A stretch of DNA of 64,000 nt from JAGWBG01 sp034421095 (lineage in GTDB: Bacteria > Chloroflexota > Dehalococcoidia > Lucifugimonadales > JAGWBF01), in assembly GCA_034421095.1 (NCBI GenBank), contig DAOUKR010000018.1, forward strand, positions 93,582-157,581. The letters run 5' to 3'. This document shows positions 1-7,752 of this stretch, piece by piece. Numbering within the stretch: the stretch's first letter is position 1; each line of letters begins with the position of its first letter. The position numbers were made by a program, and so were the translations under genes. The notes beneath the pieces are model-generated. The model saw nothing but the letters and a program-made list of their open reading frames with translations, was not told where the DNA came from and searched no databases.

Positions 1-1
1 C

Positions 2-553
2 AGCATGGGCATTGGACTGCAAGACAAGACCCTGGGCGTTGTGGGTCTGGGCAATCTGGGCTCTAAAGTGGCCGTTGTGGGAAAGGCCTTTGGGATGAAC
101 GTGATTGCGTGGAGCCAGAACCTCACCGCCGAAAGAACCGCCCAGTTCGGCGTCACCCTGGTAACCAAGGACGAGCTATTTCCCCAGTCCGACATAGTAA
201 CCGTTCACATGGTCCTGAGCGATAGAAGCCGGGGACTTGTCGGCGCGTCGGATCTAGCGAGAATGAAGCCGACGTCCTACCTGATTAACACATCTCGAGG
301 CCCCATTGTGGACGAAAAGGCTCTGGTGGAAGTATTGGAAAGGGGGGCCATTGCAGGGGCAGGGCTTGATGTCTTTGACCAGGAACCCCTGCCTCCGGAC
401 CATCCCCTGAGGCATCTGGAGAATGTGGTAGTGACCCCCCACATAGGGTACGTGACCACGGAGACCTATGAGGTCTTTTTTAGAGATACGGTAGAGAACA
501 TTCAGGCCTTTCTGGAAGGACACCCCATCAGGGTGATTACCACCAGTAGCTAG
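2..553 (+). CDS. D-2-hydroxyacid dehydrogenase, C-terminal part (cut by window edge)
   Basis: NAD-dependent D-2-hydroxyacid dehydrogenase of the phosphoglycerate dehydrogenase-like family, which interconverts a 2-oxoacid and a D-2-hydroxyacid in the cytoplasm. The reading frame is open at the left edge, so the N-terminal substrate-domain half is missing and the Met at base 5 is probably internal. Visible parts are the Rossmann motif GLGNLG near residue 15, the catalytic Arg in NTSRG, the Glu in DVFDQEP and the His in PHIG. A CoA-transferase follows 15 bp downstream, so the two are probably co-transcribed and may act in one acid-activation pathway. The exact substrate cannot be told from this fragment. 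Confidence 0.85.
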   Translation, partial: SMGIGLQDKTLGVVGLGNLGSKVAVVGKAFGMNVIAWSQNLTAERTAQFGVTLVTKDELFPQSDIVTVHMVLSDRSRGLVGASDLARMKPTSYLINTSRGPIVDEKALVEVLERGAIAGAGLDVFDQEPLPPDHPLRHLENVVVTPHIGYVTTETYEVFFRDTVENIQAFLEGHPIRVITTSS

Positions 554-568
554 GACGGAGGTATAGAA

Positions 569-1819
569 ATGGTGCTCCCCCTTGAGGGTTATCTAATGCT
601 GGACTTGAGCCGCCTGGTGCCCGGGCCGATGGCAACCTGGATGCTGGCGGACCTGGGAATGGACGTGCTGAAGGTGGAAGAAATGGAGGTCGCCCGCGCA
701 GGCCGTGCCAGGGACTCCTTCTCTCCCATCGTGGACGACCCCGACAGAGAGGCCCGCGCGATGGCATGGAATTTCGTCGGCCGAAACAAGCGAAGCATAC
801 CCATCAATCTGAGGTCGCCCGAGGGCCAAGAGATATTCCACAAGCTGGCAGCCAAAGCCGACGTAATCTTCGAGAGCTATCGCCGGGGTGTGGTGAACCG
901 GCTGGGGGCTGACTATGAGACGGTCAAGGCGATAAACCCCCGCATCATTTACTGTAGTCTCAGCGGCTACGGCGCAGAGGGCCAGTATGCCGACTGGCCC
1001 GGCCAGGAGCTTAACGCACAGGGTATGTCAGGGGTTGGTGCCCTCGTTGGTGACCCTGACACCGGGGAGCCTGCCTACATGCACTTTCCACTGGTGGACA
1101 CCTATGCGGCTGCCTGCGTTGTAATCTCGATTCAGTCCGCCATTCTTGCCCGTGAGCGCACGGGGGAGGGTCAGTTCATTGACATCTCCATCACCGAGGC
1201 GGGCGTATCGCTGATTAACCAGGCCAGCGTGGGATACCTGCGGGACGGCTACGTGCCCAGCAGAAGCGCCGTTACCGGCATTTCTCCCCTCAGATGCAAG
1301 GACGGCAAATATCTCACCAACGCCTCCACGGCGGAAACCCATTTCTGGAACCGGTTCTGTCAAGCAATTGAACGCCCCCAATACGAGAACGTGTTCCCCA
1401 TCCCCTTCGACCAGCGTGCTGCCGCCGCCGTGAACCCTGAAATTCAGGGCATAATCAAGGATGTGAAAGAGGTGATGCTCACCAAGACCCGGGACGAATG
1501 GATGGAGATAATCCCCGTGGACATATCCGTAACGCCCCTCCTGGAACTGGATGAGGCCCTTGAGGGAGAGTATGCCAGAGACCGAGGACTGCTCTGGGAG
1601 ATGGAACACCCGGTTGCGGGTAAGGTGAGGCAGATAAACTCACCCTTCCGGCTGTCCGAGACACCGCCGAAATTCCGTAACTTTGCCCCCATGCTTGGGG
1701 AGAACACCCTGGAGGTCCTGGAGGAACTTGGCTACGACCAGTCCTCAATCGAGCGCCTGGAGCGGGAGGGCATAGTCAGGGTGAGCCGCTGGAGTCCGCC
1801 GGAGGGGTATTGCACTTAG
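569..1819 (+). CDS. CaiB/BaiF family CoA-transferase
   Basis: Family III CoA-transferase, predicted to move CoA between an acyl-CoA donor and an organic acid in the cytoplasm. The 416 residues match the usual length. The N-terminal LDLSRLVPGPMATWMLADLGMDV region is the CoA-binding start of the family, and the catalytic Asp is seen in GEGQFIDIS at about residue 205. A GGAGG Shine-Dalgarno 8 bases before the ATG fixes the start. It follows a 2-hydroxyacid dehydrogenase by 15 bp and converges on an ABC permease gene, with the two stop codons overlapping. One of six members of the family in this window; substrate unknown. Confidence 0.9.
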   Translation: MVLPLEGYLMLDLSRLVPGPMATWMLADLGMDVLKVEEMEVARAGRARDSFSPIVDDPDREARAMAWNFVGRNKRSIPINLRSPEGQEIFHKLAAKADVIFESYRRGVVNRLGADYETVKAINPRIIYCSLSGYGAEGQYADWPGQELNAQGMSGVGALVGDPDTGEPAYMHFPLVDTYAAACVVISIQSAILARERTGEGQFIDISITEAGVSLINQASVGYLRDGYVPSRSAVTGISPLRCKDGKYLTNASTAETHFWNRFCQAIERPQYENVFPIPFDQRAAAAVNPEIQGIIKDVKEVMLTKTRDEWMEIIPVDISVTPLLELDEALEGEYARDRGLLWEMEHPVAGKVRQINSPFRLSETPPKFRNFAPMLGENTLEVLEELGYDQSSIERLEREGIVRVSRWSPPEGYCT

Positions 1820-2772
1820 GTCGTCCCCCGTAGCCGTGGGTCGAGGACATCTCGTATGGCGTCGCCCAGCAGGTTGAAGCCAAACACCGCAAGGCTTATG
1901 GTGAGGCTGGGAAAGACCACGAGCCAGGGAGATACCGACACCAGCTCGCCACCGGTGATGGCAAGCATACTACCCCACGAGGGGATGTCCGGGGGAGTTC
2001 CCACGCCCAGGAAGCTGAGGGATGCTTCCACCACGATGGCCACGCCGAGGTTTGCGGTGGCGAATACGATGTACGGGGCCATACAGTTGGGCAGAATGTG
2101 ACGAAGTATGATTCGGGAATTGGTGGCCCCCAGGGACCGGGCTGCAAGTATGAAGTCCCGCTCCTTTATGGCCAGGGCCTGGGAGCGAACGATGCGAGAG
2201 GCACCTGGAATAAATATGACTATCAGGGCCAGGATAACGTTCTGCAATGAGGCGCCGGCGACGGCCACTATCGCCAGGGCCAGGATGATGGCCGGAAAAG
2301 CCATGAGGGTATCTACCATGCGTTGGAATGTCAGGTCTACCAGACCGCCAAAGTATGCGCTGACAATGCCTATTAGCGCCCCCGCAGTTACTCCTATGCC
2401 CACACTAATCAGGCTTACATAGAGGGAAATCCGCGCGCCGTAGACCAGCCTGCTAAGGATGTCCCTCCCAAGTTGGTCGCCGCCCAGCCATAACCTTTTC
2501 CCGGTGCTCTCCCGGCATGACGTCTCATCTTCACAGACAGTCCCGGGCCCGGCATATTTGTAAGTGACGTGCACTTCCCTGTCGTCAAAGGGAGCTATAA
2601 GGGGTGCTATGATGGCTACGATTACCAGCGCCAGAAGTATAGCACCGCCTACTGCCCCCAGAGGCTTCCTGCGTGCAAAGCTCGCAATCAGCTTTGAAAG
2701 GTCATGCCCCCGGGCCAGGCTTGTGCGTGCCGTCGTTCCCAAGAGGGATGCGCTGCTCATCTTTCTAAGCAT
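1816..2772 (-). CDS. ABC transporter permease, DppC/OppC type
   Basis: Inner-membrane permease of a peptide/nickel-type (BPD) ABC importer, partner of the DppB-type permease immediately upstream. It has an N-terminal extension, a first membrane helix, a periplasmic loop, and the cytoplasmic EAA-like loop (AARSLGATNSRIILRHILPN) that contacts an ATPase subunit. The chosen ATG overlaps the upstream stop codon in the form ATGCTTAG, with GAGG upstream; a longer frame starting at 2811 lies inside the upstream gene and is unlikely. No ATPase gene is visible nearby, so the ATPases must be encoded elsewhere. Substrate is not determinable, but peptides, nickel chelates or other small solutes are typical. 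Confidence 0.9.
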   Translation of the reverse strand: MLRKMSSASLLGTTARTSLARGHDLSKLIASFARRKPLGAVGGAILLALVIVAIIAPLIAPFDDREVHVTYKYAGPGTVCEDETSCRESTGKRLWLGGDQLGRDILSRLVYGARISLYVSLISVGIGVTAGALIGIVSAYFGGLVDLTFQRMVDTLMAFPAIILALAIVAVAGASLQNVILALIVIFIPGASRIVRSQALAIKERDFILAARSLGATNSRIILRHILPNCMAPYIVFATANLGVAIVVEASLSFLGVGTPPDIPSWGSMLAITGGELVSVSPWLVVFPSLTISLAVFGFNLLGDAIRDVLDPRLRGTT

Positions 2773-3724
2773 AGCGAATCCTCGGGTCCACCCAGGCGTA
2801 CACCAAGTCAACCAGCAGATTCACCGTCAGCACTGCCAAGGCAAAGACCAGAACAATCCCCTGGACCAGCGTGTAGTCCCTTGCCAGGATGCTGTCTATC
2901 AGCAGCGAGCCGATGCCGGGCACCACGTAAATCCTTTCTATAACTATCGTTCCCCCAAGCGAGACGGCAAAGGACCATCCGAAGACGGTAATCACGGGCA
3001 GAAAGGCGTTCTTGAGGGCGTGGATGAAAACGACCTTCTGCTCCCTGAGACCCTTGGAGCGGGCCGTTCGGATGTAGTCCTCGCGCATGACTTCCAGCAT
3101 GGCAGAACGGGTTACCCGGGCCACTAAACTCACCTTGAAAACTGCCAGAGTCAAGACAGGAAAGACCATCTGCTGTATGTTTTTCCAAGGGTCTTCCCAG
3201 GGAGAAGCATATCCCAGGGGAGGAAACCAGTTGAACAAGCGCACCAGAAGATATATGGTCACGATTCCAATCACGAAGATGGGTATGCTGATACCCGAGA
3301 ACGTGAAAATACGTGCGCCATAGTCTATGACTGTGTCCTGCTTAATCGCCATCAGGATGCCTATCGGCACCGCAACTATAATGCTTACAATAGAGGCTAG
3401 AAGGGCCAGTTCGATGGTGAGAGGGTATCGGGGGCCAATCTCAGAAGTCACCGCAGTACCGGAGAACAGGCCCTTACCCATGTCTCCATTTAGCAATCCC
3501 CACACCCAATCACCGTATTGGACGTGAAGGGGCCTGTCCGTACCTATCTCCTGACGCACCACCGCCAGGTCTTCATCGGTGAACTCCCCACCCCCCTCGA
3601 TTCCTGCCAAGATGAGGATGGCCGGGTCGCCGGGAATGATGCGCATAACCAGGAAAACCAGGAGGGTAACCAGGAGCAATGTGGGTACAAACAGGAAGGC
3701 CCTCTTGGCGACGTATACGTGCAC
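2765..3724 (-). CDS. ABC transporter permease, DppB/OppB type
   Basis: Inner-membrane permease of a peptide/nickel-type ABC importer. It has the typical N-terminal helix followed by MRIIPGDPA, a large periplasmic loop, five further membrane helices and the EAA loop (TARSKGLREQKVVFIHALKN). At 319 residues it is of normal length. Start is a GTG preceded by AGGAGG at 7 bases. It lies 180 bp downstream of the binding-protein gene and overlaps the next permease, so all three form one minus-strand operon. A strong hairpin lies between it and the binding-protein gene and may lower its expression relative to that gene. Confidence 0.92.
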   Translation of the reverse strand: MHVYVAKRAFLFVPTLLLVTLLVFLVMRIIPGDPAILILAGIEGGGEFTDEDLAVVRQEIGTDRPLHVQYGDWVWGLLNGDMGKGLFSGTAVTSEIGPRYPLTIELALLASIVSIIVAVPIGILMAIKQDTVIDYGARIFTFSGISIPIFVIGIVTIYLLVRLFNWFPPLGYASPWEDPWKNIQQMVFPVLTLAVFKVSLVARVTRSAMLEVMREDYIRTARSKGLREQKVVFIHALKNAFLPVITVFGWSFAVSLGGTIVIERIYVVPGIGSLLIDSILARDYTLVQGIVLVFALAVLTVNLLVDLVYAWVDPRIRYA

Positions 3725-3864
3725 TCTTTACCCTCCTAGAGCGTGTGCGAAAAGTCCGGTTTTGCCTCCCTGCTGAGGAGAGGGACCGGAAGCGGTTATA
3801 TGCCCCCTCCCAACCTCCCCCTCAGGTAAGGGAAGCAACCCTTCACACACCTTTCCAGGCTTGG

Positions 3865-3892
3865 GTGGGCTTGGGTCTGGACCCAAGCCCAC
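3865..3892 (-). terminator. Intercistronic hairpin after the binding-protein gene
   Basis: A perfect 12-bp inverted repeat (GTGGGCTTGGGT / ACCCAAGCCCAC) with a 4-base loop sits 12 bases beyond the stop codon of the substrate-binding protein gene. No run of T follows, so it is more likely an mRNA 3'-end stabiliser or partial terminator than a full intrinsic terminator. Such hairpins are known between binding-protein and permease genes in ABC operons, where they let the binding protein be made in excess. Confidence 0.6.
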
Positions 3893-3904
3893 AACCACAC
3901 AGCG

Positions 3905-5770
3905 CTACTGCTCCAGCCACAGGTGCTCCCACTTGTTGATGGTTTGACCCGTGTTTGACACAACGTAGGCTCCGGCCTCAGTCCTGATTCTGTTATTGAC
4001 GAAGAGCCCATCGGTCTGCCAGTTAGTCGTTACATAGGGGTCCTCTACCTCAAACAGGAAGGTCTCCATTTCCCGCAGTATCTCTATTCGCCTCTCTACG
4101 TCCTGCTCCCAGGCCTGCTGTTCCAACATCTCCAGGAATGTGGGGTTCTGCCACCGGGTGAAATTCCTGGTTCCAGGCCCATATATGGCGGTCACCCAGT
4201 CATCGGGGTCTGCGATGTTAACTGCGTAGCCCAAGTTTGCCAGGTCGAAATCCCCCGACGCCATGCGCCCAATCGCGGTAGGGGTGTCCACCACCTGCAC
4301 CTCAATGTCAAGCCCCAGGTTCCTCCTCATCTGTTGCGCCCACAACTCGGTCAGGTCAGACCAGTCCCCGATGGTCGAGGCCAATACGACCCTCTTGCCT
4401 AGGGTGGAAGGAGGGTCGTATCCCTCGGCCTTCAGCAGTGCGATGGCGTCATCTATATCTTGTTGTTTCGTTCTTGGGCTCGGTGGGTCTTGCCAGCCTC
4501 CATAGCCTGGACGTACCACCAGCTCCTCCAGGGTGCTGCCATAGAAGGACTCAGGCGCGAAGGGGGCTCCTATAGGCTTCTGCCCCTTGCCGAAGGCTTC
4601 GCGTATCTCCCACAAGTCGGTGGCCAATCTGAGGGCCTTTATTATGTTCAGGTTGTTCCACGGCTCTTTCTCCACATTTCCGAAGAAATGCTGTCCCCCG
4701 GTGTTCCTACGCCAGTACACGGTGTACTTGCCTTCCAACTGTTCTCCCAATTGCACGGCCGCCTCAATGGACAGGCTTCCGCCTATGTGGACTCTCCCCG
4801 TCGAGTAAGCTGCGGCAATGGTGCCCGGGTCCCTTATAAAGAAGGACTCTATAGTGTCGAAGTAGGGTCTCCCTTCCTTGAAGTAGTTGGGGTTCTTTTT
4901 GTGCTTCCAGACGTCGCCCCGCCGGAATTCGTCAGGAAGATAGGGGCCGCTGCCGTTGGCGTTTTCCCACAGTTTCAGATCAACCCTTGCATCAAGGGTG
5001 TGCTTGGGGAGCACTTTCATGTAGTCTACGGCCAGGAACTTGATGAAGGAGGCTGAGGGGAACTTCAGGTTCACCCTTACAGAGTTGCCGTCCACGACCT
5101 CGGCACTCTCTGTGGACGGCCTCAAGAGCCCTGTTCTCGGCCTGGGTCCTGGCTCAATCATTCGGTTGATGCTGAAGGCCACGTCCTCTGTCGTGAGGTC
5201 GGTGCCATCGGCCCATTTCACGTTCTCGCGAATTTTGAATATGTAGGTCAAGCCACCATCCAGCACGTCCCAGCTTTCAGCCAAGTCACCAATCACCTCA
5301 GATGGACTAATGGGGTTAAACTCCACCACCTGGTTGTAGAGGGGACTAAATCCCCACTGGGCGCACAGAGTACCAGCCTGATGGGCGTCCCAATGTTCTG
5401 GAGCACAGGCGTTTATATGCCGGAATTCTCCACCCTCTACTCCAGCAACGGATGGAGTGGGAGTTGGTGCTGGAGTGGCAGTCGGCGCAACGGGCGTGGG
5501 AGTTGGGGGCGCCTGCGCTAGGGGTGTGACCGTTGGTCCGCCGACCGGTGTTGGAGTGGCTGGGCCGGGTGCTGAGGTTGGCGTTGCGGCGGGTTGTGGT
5601 GCCGTCGTCGAAGTGGCCTCAGGTACAGGAGTATCAATAGGCTGAGGTATGGGAGTATCTGTGGGGCTAGGTGTTTCTTCATCTCCACCACAAGCGATGG
5701 CTATTATGAGGAGTAGCATCATTGGGAGAAAAACGATGAAATTGGGTTTTAGGAAACTACAGCCCGACAT
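3905..5770 (-). CDS. ABC transporter substrate-binding lipoprotein (SBP_bac_5, peptide/nickel type)
   Basis: Extracytoplasmic solute receptor of the ABC importer encoded downstream. The 621 residues begin with a lipoprotein signal peptide ending in IAIAC (Cys27), then about 75 residues of Thr/Pro/Ala-rich linker, then an SBP_bac_5 domain (DGTDLTTEDVAFSINRM, YTVYWRRNTGGQHFFGN). Start chosen at the ATG preceded by GGGAGG with 8-base spacing; a longer frame to 5821 lacks a ribosome site and would bury the signal peptide. The Thr/Pro linker probably lifts the receptor off a membrane or through a thick envelope. It leads the operon with the two permeases. Confidence 0.92.
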   Translation of the reverse strand: MSGCSFLKPNFIVFLPMMLLLIIAIACGGDEETPSPTDTPIPQPIDTPVPEATSTTAPQPAATPTSAPGPATPTPVGGPTVTPLAQAPPTPTPVAPTATPAPTPTPSVAGVEGGEFRHINACAPEHWDAHQAGTLCAQWGFSPLYNQVVEFNPISPSEVIGDLAESWDVLDGGLTYIFKIRENVKWADGTDLTTEDVAFSINRMIEPGPRPRTGLLRPSTESAEVVDGNSVRVNLKFPSASFIKFLAVDYMKVLPKHTLDARVDLKLWENANGSGPYLPDEFRRGDVWKHKKNPNYFKEGRPYFDTIESFFIRDPGTIAAAYSTGRVHIGGSLSIEAAVQLGEQLEGKYTVYWRRNTGGQHFFGNVEKEPWNNLNIIKALRLATDLWEIREAFGKGQKPIGAPFAPESFYGSTLEELVVRPGYGGWQDPPSPRTKQQDIDDAIALLKAEGYDPPSTLGKRVVLASTIGDWSDLTELWAQQMRRNLGLDIEVQVVDTPTAIGRMASGDFDLANLGYAVNIADPDDWVTAIYGPGTRNFTRWQNPTFLEMLEQQAWEQDVERRIEILREMETFLFEVEDPYVTTNWQTDGLFVNNRIRTEAGAYVVSNTGQTINKWEHLWLEQ

Positions 5771-5838
5771 ATTTGCACCTCCCGCCTTCACTAAAATGCC
5801 ACTGAGGATTCCGGGTAACAAACCAATTATCAGGTTAG

Positions 5839-5868
5839 AGAATACATAATCATTATCTACAATGTCAA
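5839..5868 (-). promoter_or_regulatory. Promoter for the ABC transporter operon
   Basis: TTGACA (5863-5868) and TATTCT (5839-5844) are separated by 18 bp on the minus strand, about 70 bp upstream of the lipoprotein start codon. It is the best sigma-70-like match in the upstream gap. Confidence 0.5.
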
Positions 5869-6010
5869 TAGATTCCCAACTTCGTGACGAAAATCACAAC
5901 ATTTAGATGATAAAGGTTCGCCTTATATAGTGGGGTTACGTCCATAACATCAGGATGAGGAACTGCGCAGCCCTCCGTCCTTATGTGATGTTAGGGGTAC
6001 TCATCTGGCC

Positions 6011-6187
6011 CTATCTGGACAGGCCGCGCGCCTCCAGGGTGTCCTGGGTGTGGACCTTTCCGCCGAACCCTGCGTATGTCCCTGAAGAGGTCTGCTTCAA
6101 CTGAACGTCCTCCGAGTTGGGCTGCCAGGCTACACAGATAACCTCTCCTGAGGTCGAACTACAGATGATTATCGACGAACAATACAT
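6011..6187 (-). CDS. Possible 58-residue protein, unknown
   Basis: A small minus-strand frame in the gene-poor gap between the ABC operon and the tmRNA. It starts at an ATG, has only a weak AAAAG upstream, and ends ...HTQDTLEARGLSR. The C-terminal half is hydrophilic and protein-like, the N-terminal half is Ser/Ile/Cys-rich. I recognise no family. It could equally be the tail of a decayed gene, because a stop codon lies just upstream in the same frame. The rest of 5869-6374 shows no supported gene. Confidence 0.2.
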   Translation of the reverse strand: MYCSSIIICSSTSGEVICVAWQPNSEDVQLKQTSSGTYAGFGGKVHTQDTLEARGLSR

Positions 6188-6374
6188 ATCTTTTCAGCAG
6201 GCTTGCACAATCTATGGTAGGGTTGAGACAGGGGAGCTAAAGGTAGGGGGTGTCTCTGTCCGATCCATTACAATGAAGTCGGCGAATGTGGGGCTGAAAC
6301 CGCTAACGCCACCAACTCAATTCTGAGTCTCATGGACGTGGAGGTTAACGCGGATGGAGAAGAAGATGCGTCTT

Positions 6375-6738
6375 TGGTGGAGACGGGGGAGGGTCGAACT
6401 CCCCGTCCAGAAGATACCTTGGGGGAATGTACTACAGGCTTATTCAGCATTTTGCTCTCGCGCCCCTGAGCTTCTGCTGACGGAATCTCCGAGGAGCCAA
6501 CCGAATCGTCTTACGCTGTCCATATCGGTGTCAGAACAACGGCACCCTGGATTTATGACGCCCGCATCCCCACCTCCAGGGTTAGTAGGGGCAGACGCAG
6601 CCGTCCTGTTTAGGCGGCTAGAGCGAGTGCTCTGTCGTTGTTGTTGCCAGTTACTTTTTTGCCACCTGTTTTTCGAGATGGGTGGCACCTCGGCCTGCAA
6701 TTCTCCAGAGTATTCCCCTGTCGAACCCACGCGTCCCC
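6375..6738 (-). ncRNA. ssrA: Transfer-messenger RNA (tmRNA)
   Basis: 364-nt tmRNA that rescues stalled ribosomes with SmpB. The 5' end GGGGACG pairs with the 3' strand CGTCTCC just before A-CCA, giving a 7-bp acceptor stem with the G3-U70 wobble that marks alanine acceptors; the CCA is encoded. A T-arm with GTTCGAC precedes the 3' end, and the 5' part carries GGGTTCGAC as in other tmRNAs. The central tag frame reads GNNNDRALALAA followed by TAA, a typical proteolysis tag ending in ALAA, and lies just after an A-rich stretch and GTAACT. No protein gene is supported across this interval. Confidence 0.93.
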
Positions 6739-6749
6739 ACGTGGCTGCA

Positions 6750-6777
6750 TGTATATTATGCCATAACATGCCGACAA
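6750..6777 (-). promoter_or_regulatory. Candidate tmRNA promoter
   Basis: TTGTCG (6772-6777) and TATACA (6750-6755) with 16-bp spacing lie 11 bp upstream of the mature tmRNA 5' end on the minus strand. Matches to consensus are moderate, but the position is right. Confidence 0.4.
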
Positions 6778-7016
6778 CGTCTATATGGCATCCTGGAGGA
6801 TGGCGTTCTTGTAAATCCAGGATTTCAAACGGAGATGATACCCTTTTCGGCAACGTGGCATCTGATGAGAAAGTTGATTACGCCTCCTGCGATACCTTTG
6901 AACGCAAGGGTGTGTAGGGGTTACGGCATGCTCAGCCCGGCCTCAGCTGGGGAACACCTGCCGATTGCAACGCAATCATGTTATAGTAGTATGACAATGC
7001 AGACGGAGGTCTGATC

Positions 7017-7262
7017 GTGGCCTGCATCACAGTGCGGAACCTGGACGAAGGATTGAAGCGGCGGCTTCGTATCCGGGCAGCCGAGAATGGCCGGTCTATG
7101 GAGCAAGAAGCCAGGGATATTCTGAGAGCGGCGCTAGACCAGGAACCCTCAACTGGCAGGGATTTGGCCAGCGCCATTCGCGCCCGGTTCGCGCCTCTGG
7201 GCGGTGTTGAGCTAGACCTGCCGCCCCGTGAACCTATGCGCGAACCACCTCAGTTGAACTGA
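7017..7262 (+). CDS. FitA/VapB-like ribbon-helix-helix antitoxin (orphan)
   Basis: 81-residue DNA-binding antitoxin of the FitA type. The N-terminal MACITVRNLDEGLKRRLRIRAAENGRSMEQEAR is a ribbon-helix-helix domain, and the C-terminal tail with LPPREP is the region that normally threads into a VapC/FitB PIN toxin. Start is a GTG with GGAGG at 7 bases. The toxin that should follow is reduced to its first few codons (see next entry), so this antitoxin appears to be a leftover of a broken module. It may still bind DNA and repress its own promoter. Confidence 0.82.
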   Translation: MACITVRNLDEGLKRRLRIRAAENGRSMEQEARDILRAALDQEPSTGRDLASAIRARFAPLGGVELDLPPREPMREPPQLN

Positions 7263-7272
7263 GGTGGCAGAT

Positions 7273-7350
7273 ATGATTGTCCCTGACACCAATTCAGGGT
7301 ACCTCATCGCCAGACCTCTTGAGGATGCGGAATATAGTGCGCTGACTTAG
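7273..7350 (+). pseudogene. Truncated PIN-domain toxin (VapC/FitB) remnant
   Basis: Ten bases after the antitoxin stop an ATG begins MIVPDTN, the expected N-terminus of a PIN toxin including the first acidic catalytic residue (DTN). After these seven codons the reading continues only as the antisense of the neighbouring HTH gene and stops after 25 codons. I infer that the toxin body was replaced or deleted when the convergent gene came to lie here. Confidence 0.6.
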
Positions 7351-7581
7351 CTCGAAGCGGGCCGCAGCCTCCGATACCGATAGACCACCCTCCTTCAGGG
7401 CTGCCACCACTCCTCGGTCCCTTTCTTTATGTTTCTGTCGCTGGAACCAGACGGGATCGTCGTATTTGCATTGGGGCAATGGGCATTGCAGGCAGGAAGG
7501 GGACACCTCGCAGCCGTCATCACGGTACGTATAATGCTCCGGGACCACATCTACCAGAGTGGCCGTACCTCCGTGTTTCAT
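7294..7581 (-). CDS. Small Cys-rich helix-turn-helix protein
   Basis: 95-residue probable DNA-binding protein. Cys24, Cys30, Cys33 and Cys38 form a compact cluster that could bind zinc or an Fe-S cluster, and the C-terminal part (VSEAAARFELSQRTIFRILKR) is a homeodomain-like helix-turn-helix. The start has GAGG at 8 bases. A near-perfect promoter with an inverted repeat in its spacer lies upstream, which suggests self-regulation. It overlaps and has erased the toxin remnant on the other strand. I know of no assigned function; a regulator of the divergent lipoprotein gene is a reasonable guess. Confidence 0.75.
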   Translation of the reverse strand: MKHGGTATLVDVVPEHYTYRDDGCEVSPSCLQCPLPQCKYDDPVWFQRQKHKERDRGVVAALKEGGLSVSEAAARFELSQRTIFRILKRSGDEVP

Positions 7582-7612
7582 CTCCTTGACCTCGTCCTAA
7601 ATTTCATGGAGA

Positions 7613-7641
7613 ATTATAGAACAATAGTTCTTCAGAATCAA
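7613..7641 (-). promoter_or_regulatory. Promoter with internal operator-like palindrome
   Basis: TTGATT (7636-7641) and TATAAT (7613-7618), 17-bp spacing, upstream of the Cys-rich HTH gene. The spacer contains the inverted repeat GAAC-AATA-GTTC (7619-7630), well placed to act as an operator. Confidence 0.7.
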
Positions 7642-7655
7642 GGTGGATGTGACGT

Positions 7656-7684
7656 TTGACTGTCAAGGATGCTCTTGCTATAGT
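7656..7684 (+). promoter_or_regulatory. Promoter for the zinc-protease-like lipoprotein
   Basis: TTGACT (7656-7661) and TATAGT (7679-7684) with 17-bp spacing on the plus strand, divergent from the HTH gene promoter with only 14 bp between the two -35 boxes. Confidence 0.7.
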
Positions 7685-7752
7685 CTCCGGTAAGGCTGTA
7701 GCCGGACATTCATTCAGGCATCAATAGTTGGAGTCCCGACCGTTGAGGAGAT

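Noticed and set aside
6440..6853. 137-residue minus-strand frame
   Set aside because: It covers the tmRNA in a frame that does not match the tag peptide; RNA structure explains the interval.
6354..6917. 187-residue plus-strand frame over the tmRNA
   Set aside because: Antisense to the tmRNA, with no ribosome site or family motif.
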